Part shown: positions 6,034 to 12,762 of the stretch, piece after piece
Numbering within the stretch: position 1 is the first letter of the stretch
Layout of the letters: each line of letters opens with the position of its first letter
DNA from: Desulfobacterales bacterium
GTDB taxonomy: Bacteria; Desulfobacterota; Desulfobacteria; Desulfobacterales; 4be13
DNA length: 16,787 nucleotides
NCBI GenBank assembly: GCA_029934695.1
Contig: JAOZLU010000089.1
Span: 1 to 16,787 of the forward strand
Reading direction: 5' to 3'
Notes under the pieces: generated by a model
Database searches by the model: none
What the model saw: the letters and a program-made list of their open reading frames with translations, nothing else
What the model was told of the DNA's origin: nothing
Made by a program: the position numbers and the translations under genes

Positions 6034-7743
6034 TTAACGTTTCCTTACCAAGTCATTCTTGGCACAGGTGTTAAATTGCAATGTCATCTGGGCAAGGTCG
6101 TTTCCGGCCTCTCTGAGCATCTTCATCAGCTCGGAAAAGGGCCGCGCATCAGGTGAAAATGTTTCGCCCATGAGACGATTCAAGGTTGCCGGCCGTTTCC
6201 TGAAGGCAAACACTTTGATATATTCAACGCCGAAGTCAGGGCCTTCGACTTTCGCCAGTTCAGGAAAACGTAACTCCTGATTTGCTTTGACGACGGCCTC
6301 GGATTCCTCTTTGGAATAGGGATAAATGACTGATATCATGGCTCCTGTATCAATGCCGATGAGAAGAATGTGACACTCTGCTTCCGACCGGACAGTAAAT
6401 CCGGCCAGTTCCCCTTCCCTCCACACCCCTTTGCGATCCATTGTATCAAGGAAGACATTGAATTGCTGACGAGGTATGGAAAAGCGGATCAGTTCCCTTA
6501 ACAGAACCTGGTGTCTGATGCGCTTTACCACATGATCCGGGTTTGCCTGAGGGATCTCTGTCAGCATGACACCGCTGGCAAGATATAGGCGATATGCACC
6601 CTGAGATTTTGTTACCAGTATATCATAATTCTTGTCCGTCATTTCCACCCCCCGGATGCCCGCTATCTTCCATTCGATCTCCCGTTCTGTTCCTTCCGGT
6701 TTCACCTTCAGATGAACATCGGGTTTCACCGGAACATCAGGTGTGGCTGGGGAAACATTGTGAAATACAGGCTGATCCAACATGCTTTTCTTGTTTTTGG
6801 CGTAAAGTACCTGGGGTGTCTGGGAGAAGTCTTCGGTGGTTTTATGTTTGACATACTGATATATCTCATTATAAGTAAGTTTGCTGTCATTATTCATATC
6901 CCCTTCTCCCCCGAGGGCCAGGAGCAGGGCATTGGTCATTGCGCCATGAGGTTTGCCATCAGCGGTTCTTATTTTCCCCATGCTGATATCCTCAGCCACC
7001 TGGAATTCAGACGACGCTGAAATATAGACAACATTCTTATAAGGGTAAGGCGTTTTTTTTATCGTGTCGGTTCCGTATGCTGCCACTTCATCTTCCTCGT
7101 CTGTCAGCCCTTCCACTTCCAGAACAAAGTCATCTTCTGACCTGGGAAGAGGATAATACCTTGCTTTATAATTTCGTCTCACCGATCTTATTGTATTTCC
7201 TGAAAAACATGCGTCAAACACGGCCAGAATCCTCCGTTCTTTTTCCATCTCTTCCAGGATGGGCCGGATATCCCGTTTGCCGATAATAAGTTTTTCCTTC
7301 ATCTCATCGCGGGTTTTATCAGGATCAAAATCCGCCGGAAGTAACGCGCCGCTGTTGGCTTCTATGTTCATGTCTTTGAACGATTTATCATGGTAACTGG
7401 TTCCGTGACCGCTGAAATAGAAAAAAATAAAATCTCCCGGTTTTGTGATGTGATTCAGATTTCTCAGTGCATTAAGTATGTTTGCCCGAGTAGCTTTTGC
7501 GTCTGTCAATGAGATAATGTTATTTGGAGGAAAGCCGAAAGAGCTTTTTAATAGCCTCTCCAATGCCATGACATCATAAGGAGGGCCTTGTAAATCACCT
7601 ATCTTCGCATGAATGTAATCTCCCACCCCGATGAGCAACGCATAGTCGGAGTTGTTTACAGAGCTTTCGGCAAATAAGGACGAAGGCAGAAAACTTATTA
7701 AAACAGCTATCAAAATTTTGATCATCACCGAAAGCCCTTTCAT
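6034..7743 (-). CDS. Secreted caspase-like (C14) peptidase with DUF4384-like C-terminal domain
   Basis: This 569-aa exported protein is of the caspase/metacaspase family. After a signal peptide (MKGLSVMIKILIAVLISFLP, cleavage near LFA|ESS), the caspase fold begins at DYALLIGVGDY. It contains His113 (FYFSGHGTS) and Cys179 (VFDACFSGN); Phe replaces the common His after the Cys, but the dyad is intact. Asp177 suits a basic P1 preference (inference). An EF-hand-like loop, DMNNDSKLTYNE, is at 282-293, followed by HKTTEDFSQTPQVL typical of the domain end. Residues about 425-540 (ECHILLIGIDTGAMISVIYP) resemble DUF4384, though far diverged from the other two copies in the window. The first ATG at 7746 is only 2 nt from GAGGAG, whereas 7743 has a 5-nt spacing, so I prefer 7743. 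It begins 11 bp after the OmpA-like gene and ends 20 bp before the transglycosylase gene, so the three are almost certainly co-transcribed. Confidence 0.92.
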   Translation of the reverse strand: MKGLSVMIKILIAVLISFLPSSLFAESSVNNSDYALLIGVGDYIHAKIGDLQGPPYDVMALERLLKSSFGFPPNNIISLTDAKATRANILNALRNLNHITKPGDFIFFYFSGHGTSYHDKSFKDMNIEANSGALLPADFDPDKTRDEMKEKLIIGKRDIRPILEEMEKERRILAVFDACFSGNTIRSVRRNYKARYYPLPRSEDDFVLEVEGLTDEEDEVAAYGTDTIKKTPYPYKNVVYISASSEFQVAEDISMGKIRTADGKPHGAMTNALLLALGGEGDMNNDSKLTYNEIYQYVKHKTTEDFSQTPQVLYAKNKKSMLDQPVFHNVSPATPDVPVKPDVHLKVKPEGTEREIEWKIAGIRGVEMTDKNYDILVTKSQGAYRLYLASGVMLTEIPQANPDHVVKRIRHQVLLRELIRFSIPRQQFNVFLDTMDRKGVWREGELAGFTVRSEAECHILLIGIDTGAMISVIYPYSKEESEAVVKANQELRFPELAKVEGPDFGVEYIKVFAFRKRPATLNRLMGETFSPDARPFSELMKMLREAGNDLAQMTLQFNTCAKNDLVRKR

Positions 7744-7748
7744 CATAT

Positions 7749-7754
7749 CTCCTC
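7749..7754 (-). promoter_or_regulatory. Ribosome binding site abutting the upstream stop codon
   Basis: GAGGAG immediately follows the TAA (7755-7757) of the OmpA-like gene and lies 5 nt before the ATG at 7743. This layout suggests translational coupling of the two genes. Confidence 0.6.
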
Positions 7755-8750
7755 TTAATCTTTCTGATATTCAACTTCTACCTTAACCCGGCGATTCAGA
7801 TCGTGGTCGTCCTCAGTATTGCCGAGATGTTCGGGTTCTTTTTCACCACGCCCTTCTGTCCGAATCCGATCCGAGTTTATGGAGAACTCACGAACAAGAT
7901 AGGTTTTAAGTGCCTCGGCTCGTTGCTCCGAGAGAATCTGGTTATATTCTTCGGTTCCTCGGATATCAGTATGTCCGATCAGGGTGAATTTCCAATCTAC
8001 CAACTCAGAATCGTTGATAAGAGCCTCCCCTAAACTTTTTGCCTGTTGCAAATACCGATCTGATGCAAATTCCGTGCTGTCGAATTTGAAATGGATGGGG
8101 AGATCTATGCCTGAACGCTGAGGCTGAAACCCTTTATTAAAATTTTTATAGGATTTTCTTTGAAAAAGAAGCGATGTTTTGATTTGTTCAGCACTCACTC
8201 CCTGTTCCATGCGCCGAATGCCAAGGGCCTTGAATCTTTCGTAAACTTTGGGATAAGGATGGCTATCATAAGAGTCACGAAAACAGGTGTAAGCAAGTTC
8301 AGTTTTCCCCATTTTCTCATACACCAGTCCAAGTCTTGCCAAAAGTTTGGCAATGGATTTGCTGCCCTCGGCTGTATTTTGAGCTTTTTTAAGAGTATCC
8401 TCGGCTTTGTCCAATCTGCCCGTTTTTTCATAAACCCGCCCTAATCTTATCAGGGCTTTGGTTGTGGCTTTATTGTTTCCGGCAATGTCCCGGGCTTTTT
8501 CCAAGGTCTTTTCAGCCTCTTCAAACTGAGCTGATGCCTCATAAGCCTTTCCCAACTCATAATAGGCATTGAAATTCTCACATTGGGCCACGGAGTTCCG
8601 AAGCAAGGTAATCCTTTGGGCAATATTTTGTTGAGACACAGCCCTTTCATAAAGCGATTTGCCTTGCTCGCAATCCGCTCCTGCGGTTTTTGTTAACAAC
8701 AAGATTATAAAAATACATACTGTCATATACATAAAATTTTGTTTTTTCAT
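7755..8750 (-). CDS. Periplasmic TPR protein with C-terminal OmpA-like peptidoglycan-binding domain
   Basis: This 331-aa protein probably tethers partner proteins to the cell wall. It has a signal peptide (MKKQNFMYMTVCIFIILLLT, cleavage at AGA|DCE). At least three TPR units follow across about 30-165 (NAYYELGKAYEASAQFEEAE, then ALIRLGRVYEKTGRLDKAED, then LLARLGLVYEKMGKTELAYT). The OmpA C-terminal domain covers about 210-331. The residues that bind diaminopimelate in this family are present: Asp262 in IGHTDIRG and Arg277 in ILSEQRAEAL; LNRRVKVEV closes the domain. There is no beta-barrel, so it should be soluble in the periplasm and noncovalently bound to peptidoglycan. The ATG is preceded by AGGAGATGTA. 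It sits between the DUF3160 gene (41 bp upstream) and the second caspase gene (11 bp downstream), so it may scaffold the proteases and the transglycosylase at the wall (inference). Confidence 0.93.
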   Translation of the reverse strand: MKKQNFMYMTVCIFIILLLTKTAGADCEQGKSLYERAVSQQNIAQRITLLRNSVAQCENFNAYYELGKAYEASAQFEEAEKTLEKARDIAGNNKATTKALIRLGRVYEKTGRLDKAEDTLKKAQNTAEGSKSIAKLLARLGLVYEKMGKTELAYTCFRDSYDSHPYPKVYERFKALGIRRMEQGVSAEQIKTSLLFQRKSYKNFNKGFQPQRSGIDLPIHFKFDSTEFASDRYLQQAKSLGEALINDSELVDWKFTLIGHTDIRGTEEYNQILSEQRAEALKTYLVREFSINSDRIRTEGRGEKEPEHLGNTEDDHDLNRRVKVEVEYQKD

Positions 8751-8761
8751 TACATCTCCTG

Positions 8762-8794
8762 TGATGCGTGAAACGATTCACGTTTCACGCATCA
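8762..8794. repeat. Perfect 14-bp hairpin overlapping a stop codon inside the operon
   Basis: TGATGCGTGAAACG (8762-8775) and CGTTTCACGCATCA (8781-8794) are exact reverse complements around loop ATTCA. The right arm contains the TGA stop (8792-8794) of the DUF3160 gene. On the transcribed strand it is followed by the AGGAGAT binding site of the OmpA-like gene and not by a T-run, so it is not an intrinsic terminator. It may stabilise or process the mRNA, or be a dispersed palindrome. Confidence 0.75.
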
Positions 8795-10723
8795 TTTCTT
8801 TGCTGCGCTGCTCCCTGGTGAAAGACGGAGTTTCTTCATTCCCTCGTCGTCTTTAAGCATTTCCCGCCATTTTTCATCAGTGAGCCGGTCATTCATCGGA
8901 TGTTTGAATTCATAATAATTAAACAAAGCCCCCCGTGTCTCTTTTCCAAATACCTTCCCTGTGACAACCTGGGGATAGCCAAGCCCCTCTTCCAGAACCA
9001 CGGCACTGGCCGGTTCTGTATGGACATCCGTGATGACGGGCAGGTCTTTGGTTCCGACCAGTTGGAAAAGCGTTTTATCCAAGTCATTTAAGAAAGCATG
9101 ATCTTCAAGCTTTTCACTTGAAATACTGTGACACTTTTCCAGGATACCATGGAAATTTTTCAGACGTTCCTTTGCCTCCTGATCCAGTCCCTCTGTGTGT
9201 TTATTGCTAAGAATCCCGCCAATATGGGAATAAAGATTCCCATATAGACCAGCGGCAGGTTCAAGATAAGCGATGTCTCTTTCAGGGGCCAGTTTGAATG
9301 ACTTGCCAACTACTGTATAAGACTGCTTGGCGTAAAGTATGCTAAGGTAACGGTTGTAGGTCCAGAACCCGAGGCAGGTATTGAGATGCCGGTTCTTTTC
9401 TGAGTCGCCATTCAGCCACTTTTTGATGATGTAAAAATGGCATGACGGATTTTGTGTCTCAGACATTGCTTCAATGTCCTTGGATTCAATTGCTTTCAGA
9501 TCTTCTTTGAAGATTGCTTCGGCTTTTTTGAAGGCTTTATCATAGCCCTTGTAATTTCCCTCATCAGAACTTTTCAATAGCTCTTTGGCTTTGTCGGAAC
9601 CTAACAGTGCCATCAATTCAAGCCCCAGGGGAAATCCTTTTATCTGCTGGCCGTTGATTCTGGTCAGAGAAAAAGGCATCTTTTCCCCCTTGTACTTCGT
9701 TACCCGGTCATAGACCAACTGCTGGAAAGCCGCACTGTCATGCGTAAATCGCTGGGGAATGAAACGCCATCCCGTCATTACATCCCTTATCGTTAGCCCT
9801 TTTTCTAAGGATTTCCTGTCCACCAGGCCGGAAATGATTTCCGGCTGACAGTCTTCATCTTGTGCCAGTTCGAGCAGATCCTCCCGAATTTTGGTAATAT
9901 CCTTTCTTTTGCCTGACTTATAATAATCCTTATGTGCAATCTGTTCATCTGAAGAGCCGAAGAACTTCAACAACCTTGATTCTGAGATTTTACACCCTTT
10001 TTCATGGCAATTATCAATGGTTAAATCATCCGGAGGGCCGAACAGCCAGGAAAGGGAAGATTCCAATTTATTATAACGATCTTTCAGTGACTCGTGCTCA
10101 TATATCAGGCATACCAGTGAAAGAGCTTGCCGTGTCAGGAAATCAGCCTGATCTTTTGTGATGCCTGTGGCCTTGGACTCCTTTACCGGGAAAAGCACCG
10201 TACCCGCATATTTCATGGCCCGAAAATACCGGCCCAGTTTTTCGTTTTGGGTGTATTTTCCCCGGACTCTGAACTGGGTGTAATCAATCTTCTGCTTCAT
10301 CAGTCTGGAAAGCGCAATTCCTTCGGCTTTGCGAATGAGAGCGAGTTCTGCGGACACAGCCTCGGAATCCCCGCCTTTGCCTGAAAGCAGACATGCCAGC
10401 ACATTCAGATAATCCGAATTCGCTTTGGCAATTTCATCTTGGGAATTTTCATCCTTTAATTTCCCGGTCAGATTGTGAATCAATCCCTTGAATTCAGGAT
10501 ATAAAACCGACTCTTCCAATGCCGTCACAGTCTTGTTCAAAATCATGGAATAAGTCAGAAGGATGAAATCTTCGGTGATGTAATTGGGAATTCCCTTGGA
10601 CCGGTTATCCTCATACAGTTCAAACATTCCCCGGAATTCGGGTGATGAACTCGCATCGGCCGCAATTACGGAACCGAATATAAGGGCAATAATGACCAGA
10701 ATACTTATTGTTTTTTGCTTCAT
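8792..10723 (-). CDS. Secreted DUF3160 family protein
   Basis: This 643-aa exported protein has no known activity. A signal peptide (MKQKTISILVIIALIFGSVI, cleavage near ADA|SSS) precedes a mostly helical protein. I assign DUF3160 from three patterns recalled for the family: near the N-terminus, YEDNRSKGIPNYITEDFILL; in the middle, IAYLEPAAGLYGNLYSHIGG; and near the end, RGALFNYYEFKHPMNDRLTDE. No catalytic motif is visible and there is no lipobox. The upstream purine run GGAAGGGAATTTAAA suits the ATG at 10723. It starts 55 bp after the caspase-DUF4384 gene and ends 41 bp before the OmpA-like gene, inside the probable operon. Its stop codon lies in a perfect hairpin. Its place among wall and protease genes suggests an envelope accessory or a substrate of the peptidases, but this is only context. 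Confidence 0.85.
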   Translation of the reverse strand: MKQKTISILVIIALIFGSVIAADASSSPEFRGMFELYEDNRSKGIPNYITEDFILLTYSMILNKTVTALEESVLYPEFKGLIHNLTGKLKDENSQDEIAKANSDYLNVLACLLSGKGGDSEAVSAELALIRKAEGIALSRLMKQKIDYTQFRVRGKYTQNEKLGRYFRAMKYAGTVLFPVKESKATGITKDQADFLTRQALSLVCLIYEHESLKDRYNKLESSLSWLFGPPDDLTIDNCHEKGCKISESRLLKFFGSSDEQIAHKDYYKSGKRKDITKIREDLLELAQDEDCQPEIISGLVDRKSLEKGLTIRDVMTGWRFIPQRFTHDSAAFQQLVYDRVTKYKGEKMPFSLTRINGQQIKGFPLGLELMALLGSDKAKELLKSSDEGNYKGYDKAFKKAEAIFKEDLKAIESKDIEAMSETQNPSCHFYIIKKWLNGDSEKNRHLNTCLGFWTYNRYLSILYAKQSYTVVGKSFKLAPERDIAYLEPAAGLYGNLYSHIGGILSNKHTEGLDQEAKERLKNFHGILEKCHSISSEKLEDHAFLNDLDKTLFQLVGTKDLPVITDVHTEPASAVVLEEGLGYPQVVTGKVFGKETRGALFNYYEFKHPMNDRLTDEKWREMLKDDEGMKKLRLSPGSSAAKK

Positions 10724-10757
10724 TTTAAATTCCCTTCCGTCATAAAATTGTTATAAA

Positions 10758-10774
10758 TTGAAACATGGTTTCAA
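10758..10774. repeat. Small hairpin after the first caspase gene
   Basis: TTGAAAC (10758-10764) and GTTTCAA (10768-10774) flank loop ATG, a few bases after the stop at 10779-10781. On the minus strand it is followed by an AT-rich stretch (TTTATAACAATTTTATG) without an unbroken T-run, so at most it is a weak attenuator between the first caspase gene and the DUF3160 gene. Confidence 0.45.
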
Positions 10775-10778
10775 GTTT

Positions 10779-12110
10779 CTATTCTTTAACCTTCGTGGTA
10801 ATTTTACCTGCCCCGACCCTTAACCTTGATCCGCTCAGTCCTTGAACCTCAAAAGCCCCTTTAAAAGCATCAAGAGATTTTTCTGATAACTGCCTGAATA
10901 AAGCATCAATGTCGCCAAATCCATCCTTATAAGCATTGATCTCCTTTTCTGTATGAAATGCCACAATCAAAGCTTTTCCCACAGGTGGCCTGCAACGAAG
11001 GACAAAATCATCCCCCTTGGTGGGGATGTGAATCTTGCCTTTGCTTACACGGTTTTCAGGGTGAAAGCGGTTGGGATAAAGCACATCAGCTTTTTCATCT
11101 CCCGGACTTATAGAAAGGACGTTCAAATATCCATCCCTATCCACCTTGCACTTGATTTTCAGCTTATCGCCAATTTTGAACTCATCTTGGTTAGGAAAAA
11201 CATCTACCTTGTAAGATGCCTCATCTGCCAATCTTTCAAGCTCAGTCCATTGATCAAACTTTTCAACAGCAATAGGTTTATTTGCCAAGGACTCACTCCC
11301 TGAAATTTGGGGATGGTAAACCTTTGAGGTATTCTGCCCGATATAGGCCGTGGCTCTGTCCTTCAATTGCTTAATCGTAAACTGGCCATCTTTTTCTGAC
11401 TTTTTAATCGCATCTGAAAGCCCCATGGTAAAATAGCTGCCATCAGTGGTGGCTATTGAAGTTTCGTCGTCCTTACAAGCGCTCAGGCAAACGTAATTTT
11501 CTCCAACAATCTTTTCTGGAGTAAAACTTGATTTGGCCCGCGGCATACCTTGATAATGGAAAAATTTTGGCATATCCCCTTTTGCAAGACCAGTTGCCTT
11601 CGTAACTGTCCCACTGTGGCAGGCATCAATAAATATAAAGATTTCTCTGGAATTTATTCGAGAAAGCATTTTGTCGAATGTATCATCCAAAAACATGTTG
11701 GTATCACCGCGTGTGTCATAAGTCACCAGAGTCTCGTCAATTTTGTCTGTCTCGTCTCCGCTCACGTCTTCAGCCTGAGACCCATGACCACTGAAATAGA
11801 AAAGAACCCGATCATTCTCCTGAGTTGCGCCTTTGATCAGCCAATTTTCAATGGCATATTCAATCCCCTTGAGCGTGGCTTCGGAGTCCGTCAATGTTTC
11901 CACTTGGCCACCCTTGAATCCCATCATGTTAGCCACTTTTTTCATCATTCGGATATCTTTGTCGATACCGGGCAAGTTTTGATCGGGGTTATATTTTTGC
12001 TGACCAACGCCTATCAGCAGAGCCCGGTTTTCAGCCATGACCGTTGGTGACATGAAAATTGCAAGAATCCACATCACAAAAAAGAAAAGGCGAATTGTTC
12101 TTCGCTGCAT
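10779..12110 (-). CDS. Secreted caspase-like (C14) peptidase with C-terminal DUF4384 domain
   Basis: This 443-aa exported cysteine peptidase is of the metacaspase-like type. Its signal peptide (MQRRTIRLFFFVMWILAIFM, cleavage at VMA|ENR) leads directly into the caspase fold (RALLIGVGQQKYN). The dyad is His109 (FYFSGHGSQ) and Cys164 (FIDACHSGT), with Asp162 as the likely acidic S1 residue. The ETLVTYDT segment between them is also typical of the family. The position that forms an EF-hand-like loop in the two other caspases here is degenerate (KSEKDGQFTIKQ). Residues about 288-415 are DUF4384, sharing SISPGD, ADVLYPN and KGDDFVLRC blocks with the tail of the lytic transglycosylase gene at 4463-6013. 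AGAGGT lies 7 nt before the ATG. It appears to be the first gene of a five-gene operon, after a 209-bp spacer. It is small for a multidomain caspase and intact. Substrate unknown. Confidence 0.93.
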   Translation of the reverse strand: MQRRTIRLFFFVMWILAIFMSPTVMAENRALLIGVGQQKYNPDQNLPGIDKDIRMMKKVANMMGFKGGQVETLTDSEATLKGIEYAIENWLIKGATQENDRVLFYFSGHGSQAEDVSGDETDKIDETLVTYDTRGDTNMFLDDTFDKMLSRINSREIFIFIDACHSGTVTKATGLAKGDMPKFFHYQGMPRAKSSFTPEKIVGENYVCLSACKDDETSIATTDGSYFTMGLSDAIKKSEKDGQFTIKQLKDRATAYIGQNTSKVYHPQISGSESLANKPIAVEKFDQWTELERLADEASYKVDVFPNQDEFKIGDKLKIKCKVDRDGYLNVLSISPGDEKADVLYPNRFHPENRVSKGKIHIPTKGDDFVLRCRPPVGKALIVAFHTEKEINAYKDGFGDIDALFRQLSEKSLDAFKGAFEVQGLSGSRLRVGAGKITTKVKE

Positions 12111-12319
12111 GGTATTACCTCTTTATATAGGTTAGATTAGGTTAGGTTATTGTTTATCGTGTTCATTAGCGGTTTGCTGATCATGCAGGACCGCAGATGA
12201 GCGCGGAAAAGGAGCTTCTTCGCTACAAGGTGTCGTTTTTGAGTTTAAAGAGTTATTAAAGACCTGATTACAATGCCTTTGTGATTGGCTTTCATAGCAA
12301 TTTTTCATGCGCTATATTT
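12111..12319. promoter_or_regulatory. Probable promoter-bearing spacer before the five-gene operon
   Basis: This 209-bp gap between the DUF333 gene and the first caspase gene is long enough for a promoter. I cannot pick a convincing -35/-10 pair. It contains the AGGTTA tandem near the gene and otherwise unremarkable AT-rich sequence. The call rests on position only. Confidence 0.3.
12129..12151. repeat. Short AGGTTA tandem repeat before the first caspase gene
   Basis: The stretch reads AGGTTAG, ATTAGGTT, AGGTTATT on the plus strand, i.e. repeated TAACCT on the transcribed strand, starting 19 bp upstream of the start codon. It may be a regulator site or a slippage-prone tract in the leader; it has only about three units. 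Confidence 0.5.
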
Positions 12320-12589
12320 TTACTTCAAAGAGCATTCATCCCGAAAATATTTCCAAACCTCACATTTTCTGCCAGTGTCGGGATTGACGCATACAGAATC
12401 AATAGGAACCCCGTTTTCCAGAATCGGCTCAAGAATGTAACCGTCTTCAACACATTTCTGTGCTGCCGGATTCGGCACACCGCTTACAGAATCGTTTTTC
12501 GTATCAATCTCAACTTCTTTCATACCGCACCCTGCCATGCAGAAAAATGCAAGCCAAAGAACGAATACTTTTCCAAAATTATTTGACAT
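12320..12589 (-). CDS. Small DUF333 lipoprotein
   Basis: This 89-aa protein matches the DUF333 pattern: NPAAQKCVEDGYILEP, then a variable segment, then CVNPDTGRKCEVWKYFRDEC at the C-terminus. The family is sometimes annotated as a putative haemolysin, without good evidence, and its role is unknown. The N-terminus MSNNFGKVFVLWLAFFCMAGC resembles a lipoprotein signal with a slightly unusual lipobox (MAGC); Cys21 would be lipidated. Four further Cys in the DUF333 part are spaced as in the family and may form disulfides in the periplasm. I choose the ATG at 12589 because AAAGG lies 8 nt upstream; a GTG at 12595 is in frame but sits too close to any binding site. It stands alone between the papain-like gene and the operon. 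Confidence 0.85.
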   Translation of the reverse strand: MSNNFGKVFVLWLAFFCMAGCGMKEVEIDTKNDSVSGVPNPAAQKCVEDGYILEPILENGVPIDSVCVNPDTGRKCEVWKYFRDECSLK

Positions 12590-12635
12590 AGCCACCGCCT
12601 TTCTTTGTCATATACTGTCCAACAGCACTTCGGAC

Positions 12636-12662
12636 AAAAAGGGATTCCTGCTTTTTCAGGAA
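12636..12662 (-). terminator. Possible weak terminator of the papain-like gene
   Basis: On the minus strand a 6-bp stem (TTCCTG with CAGGAA, plus-strand 12645-12650 and 12657-12662) is followed by TCCC and then TTTTT (12640-12636). The stem is short and the T-run is not adjacent, so the call is tentative. It lies about 100 bp after the stop codon at 12763. Confidence 0.3.
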
Positions 12663-12703
12663 CGACATTCAAATTTATTTCAAAGCCCTGTCCCGCAAAT
12701 ATT

Positions 12704-12723
12704 ATTCCTGCGAAAGCAGGAAT
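12704..12723. repeat. Perfect 8-bp hairpin with GAAA loop
   Basis: ATTCCTGC (12704-12711) and GCAGGAAT (12716-12723) flank the tetraloop GAAA. A related degraded copy (GGATTCCTG ... CAGGAAC) is at 12642-12663. Hairpins of this consensus are commonly dispersed between genes in many bacterial genomes; here the two copies fill the spacer between the papain-like gene and the DUF333 gene. Confidence 0.65.
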
Positions 12724-12762
12724 CCGCCCTGTGAAGAATTCAACTTACGATAATCTTTGACA

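Noticed and set aside
7201..7212. Inactivation of the second caspase by the DACFSG motif
   Set aside because: Only the residue after the catalytic Cys differs from the common His; Asp, Cys, Ser and Gly are all kept, so the dyad remains complete.
8762..8794. Intrinsic terminator
   Set aside because: The stem is strong but no T-run follows on the transcribed strand, and the next gene's binding site begins at once.
11550..12050. 166-aa plus-strand reading frame opposite the first caspase gene
   Set aside because: It is antisense to a clearly coding caspase domain with intact motifs and has no recognisable protein pattern or leader.
12129..12151. Telomere-like repeat
   Set aside because: Only about three imperfect units in the middle of a gene cluster; no sign of a replicon end.
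12320..12589. Haemolysin or toxin
   Set aside because: DUF333 proteins are often labelled so, but an 89-aa lipoprotein with this pattern gives no evidence of lytic activity.
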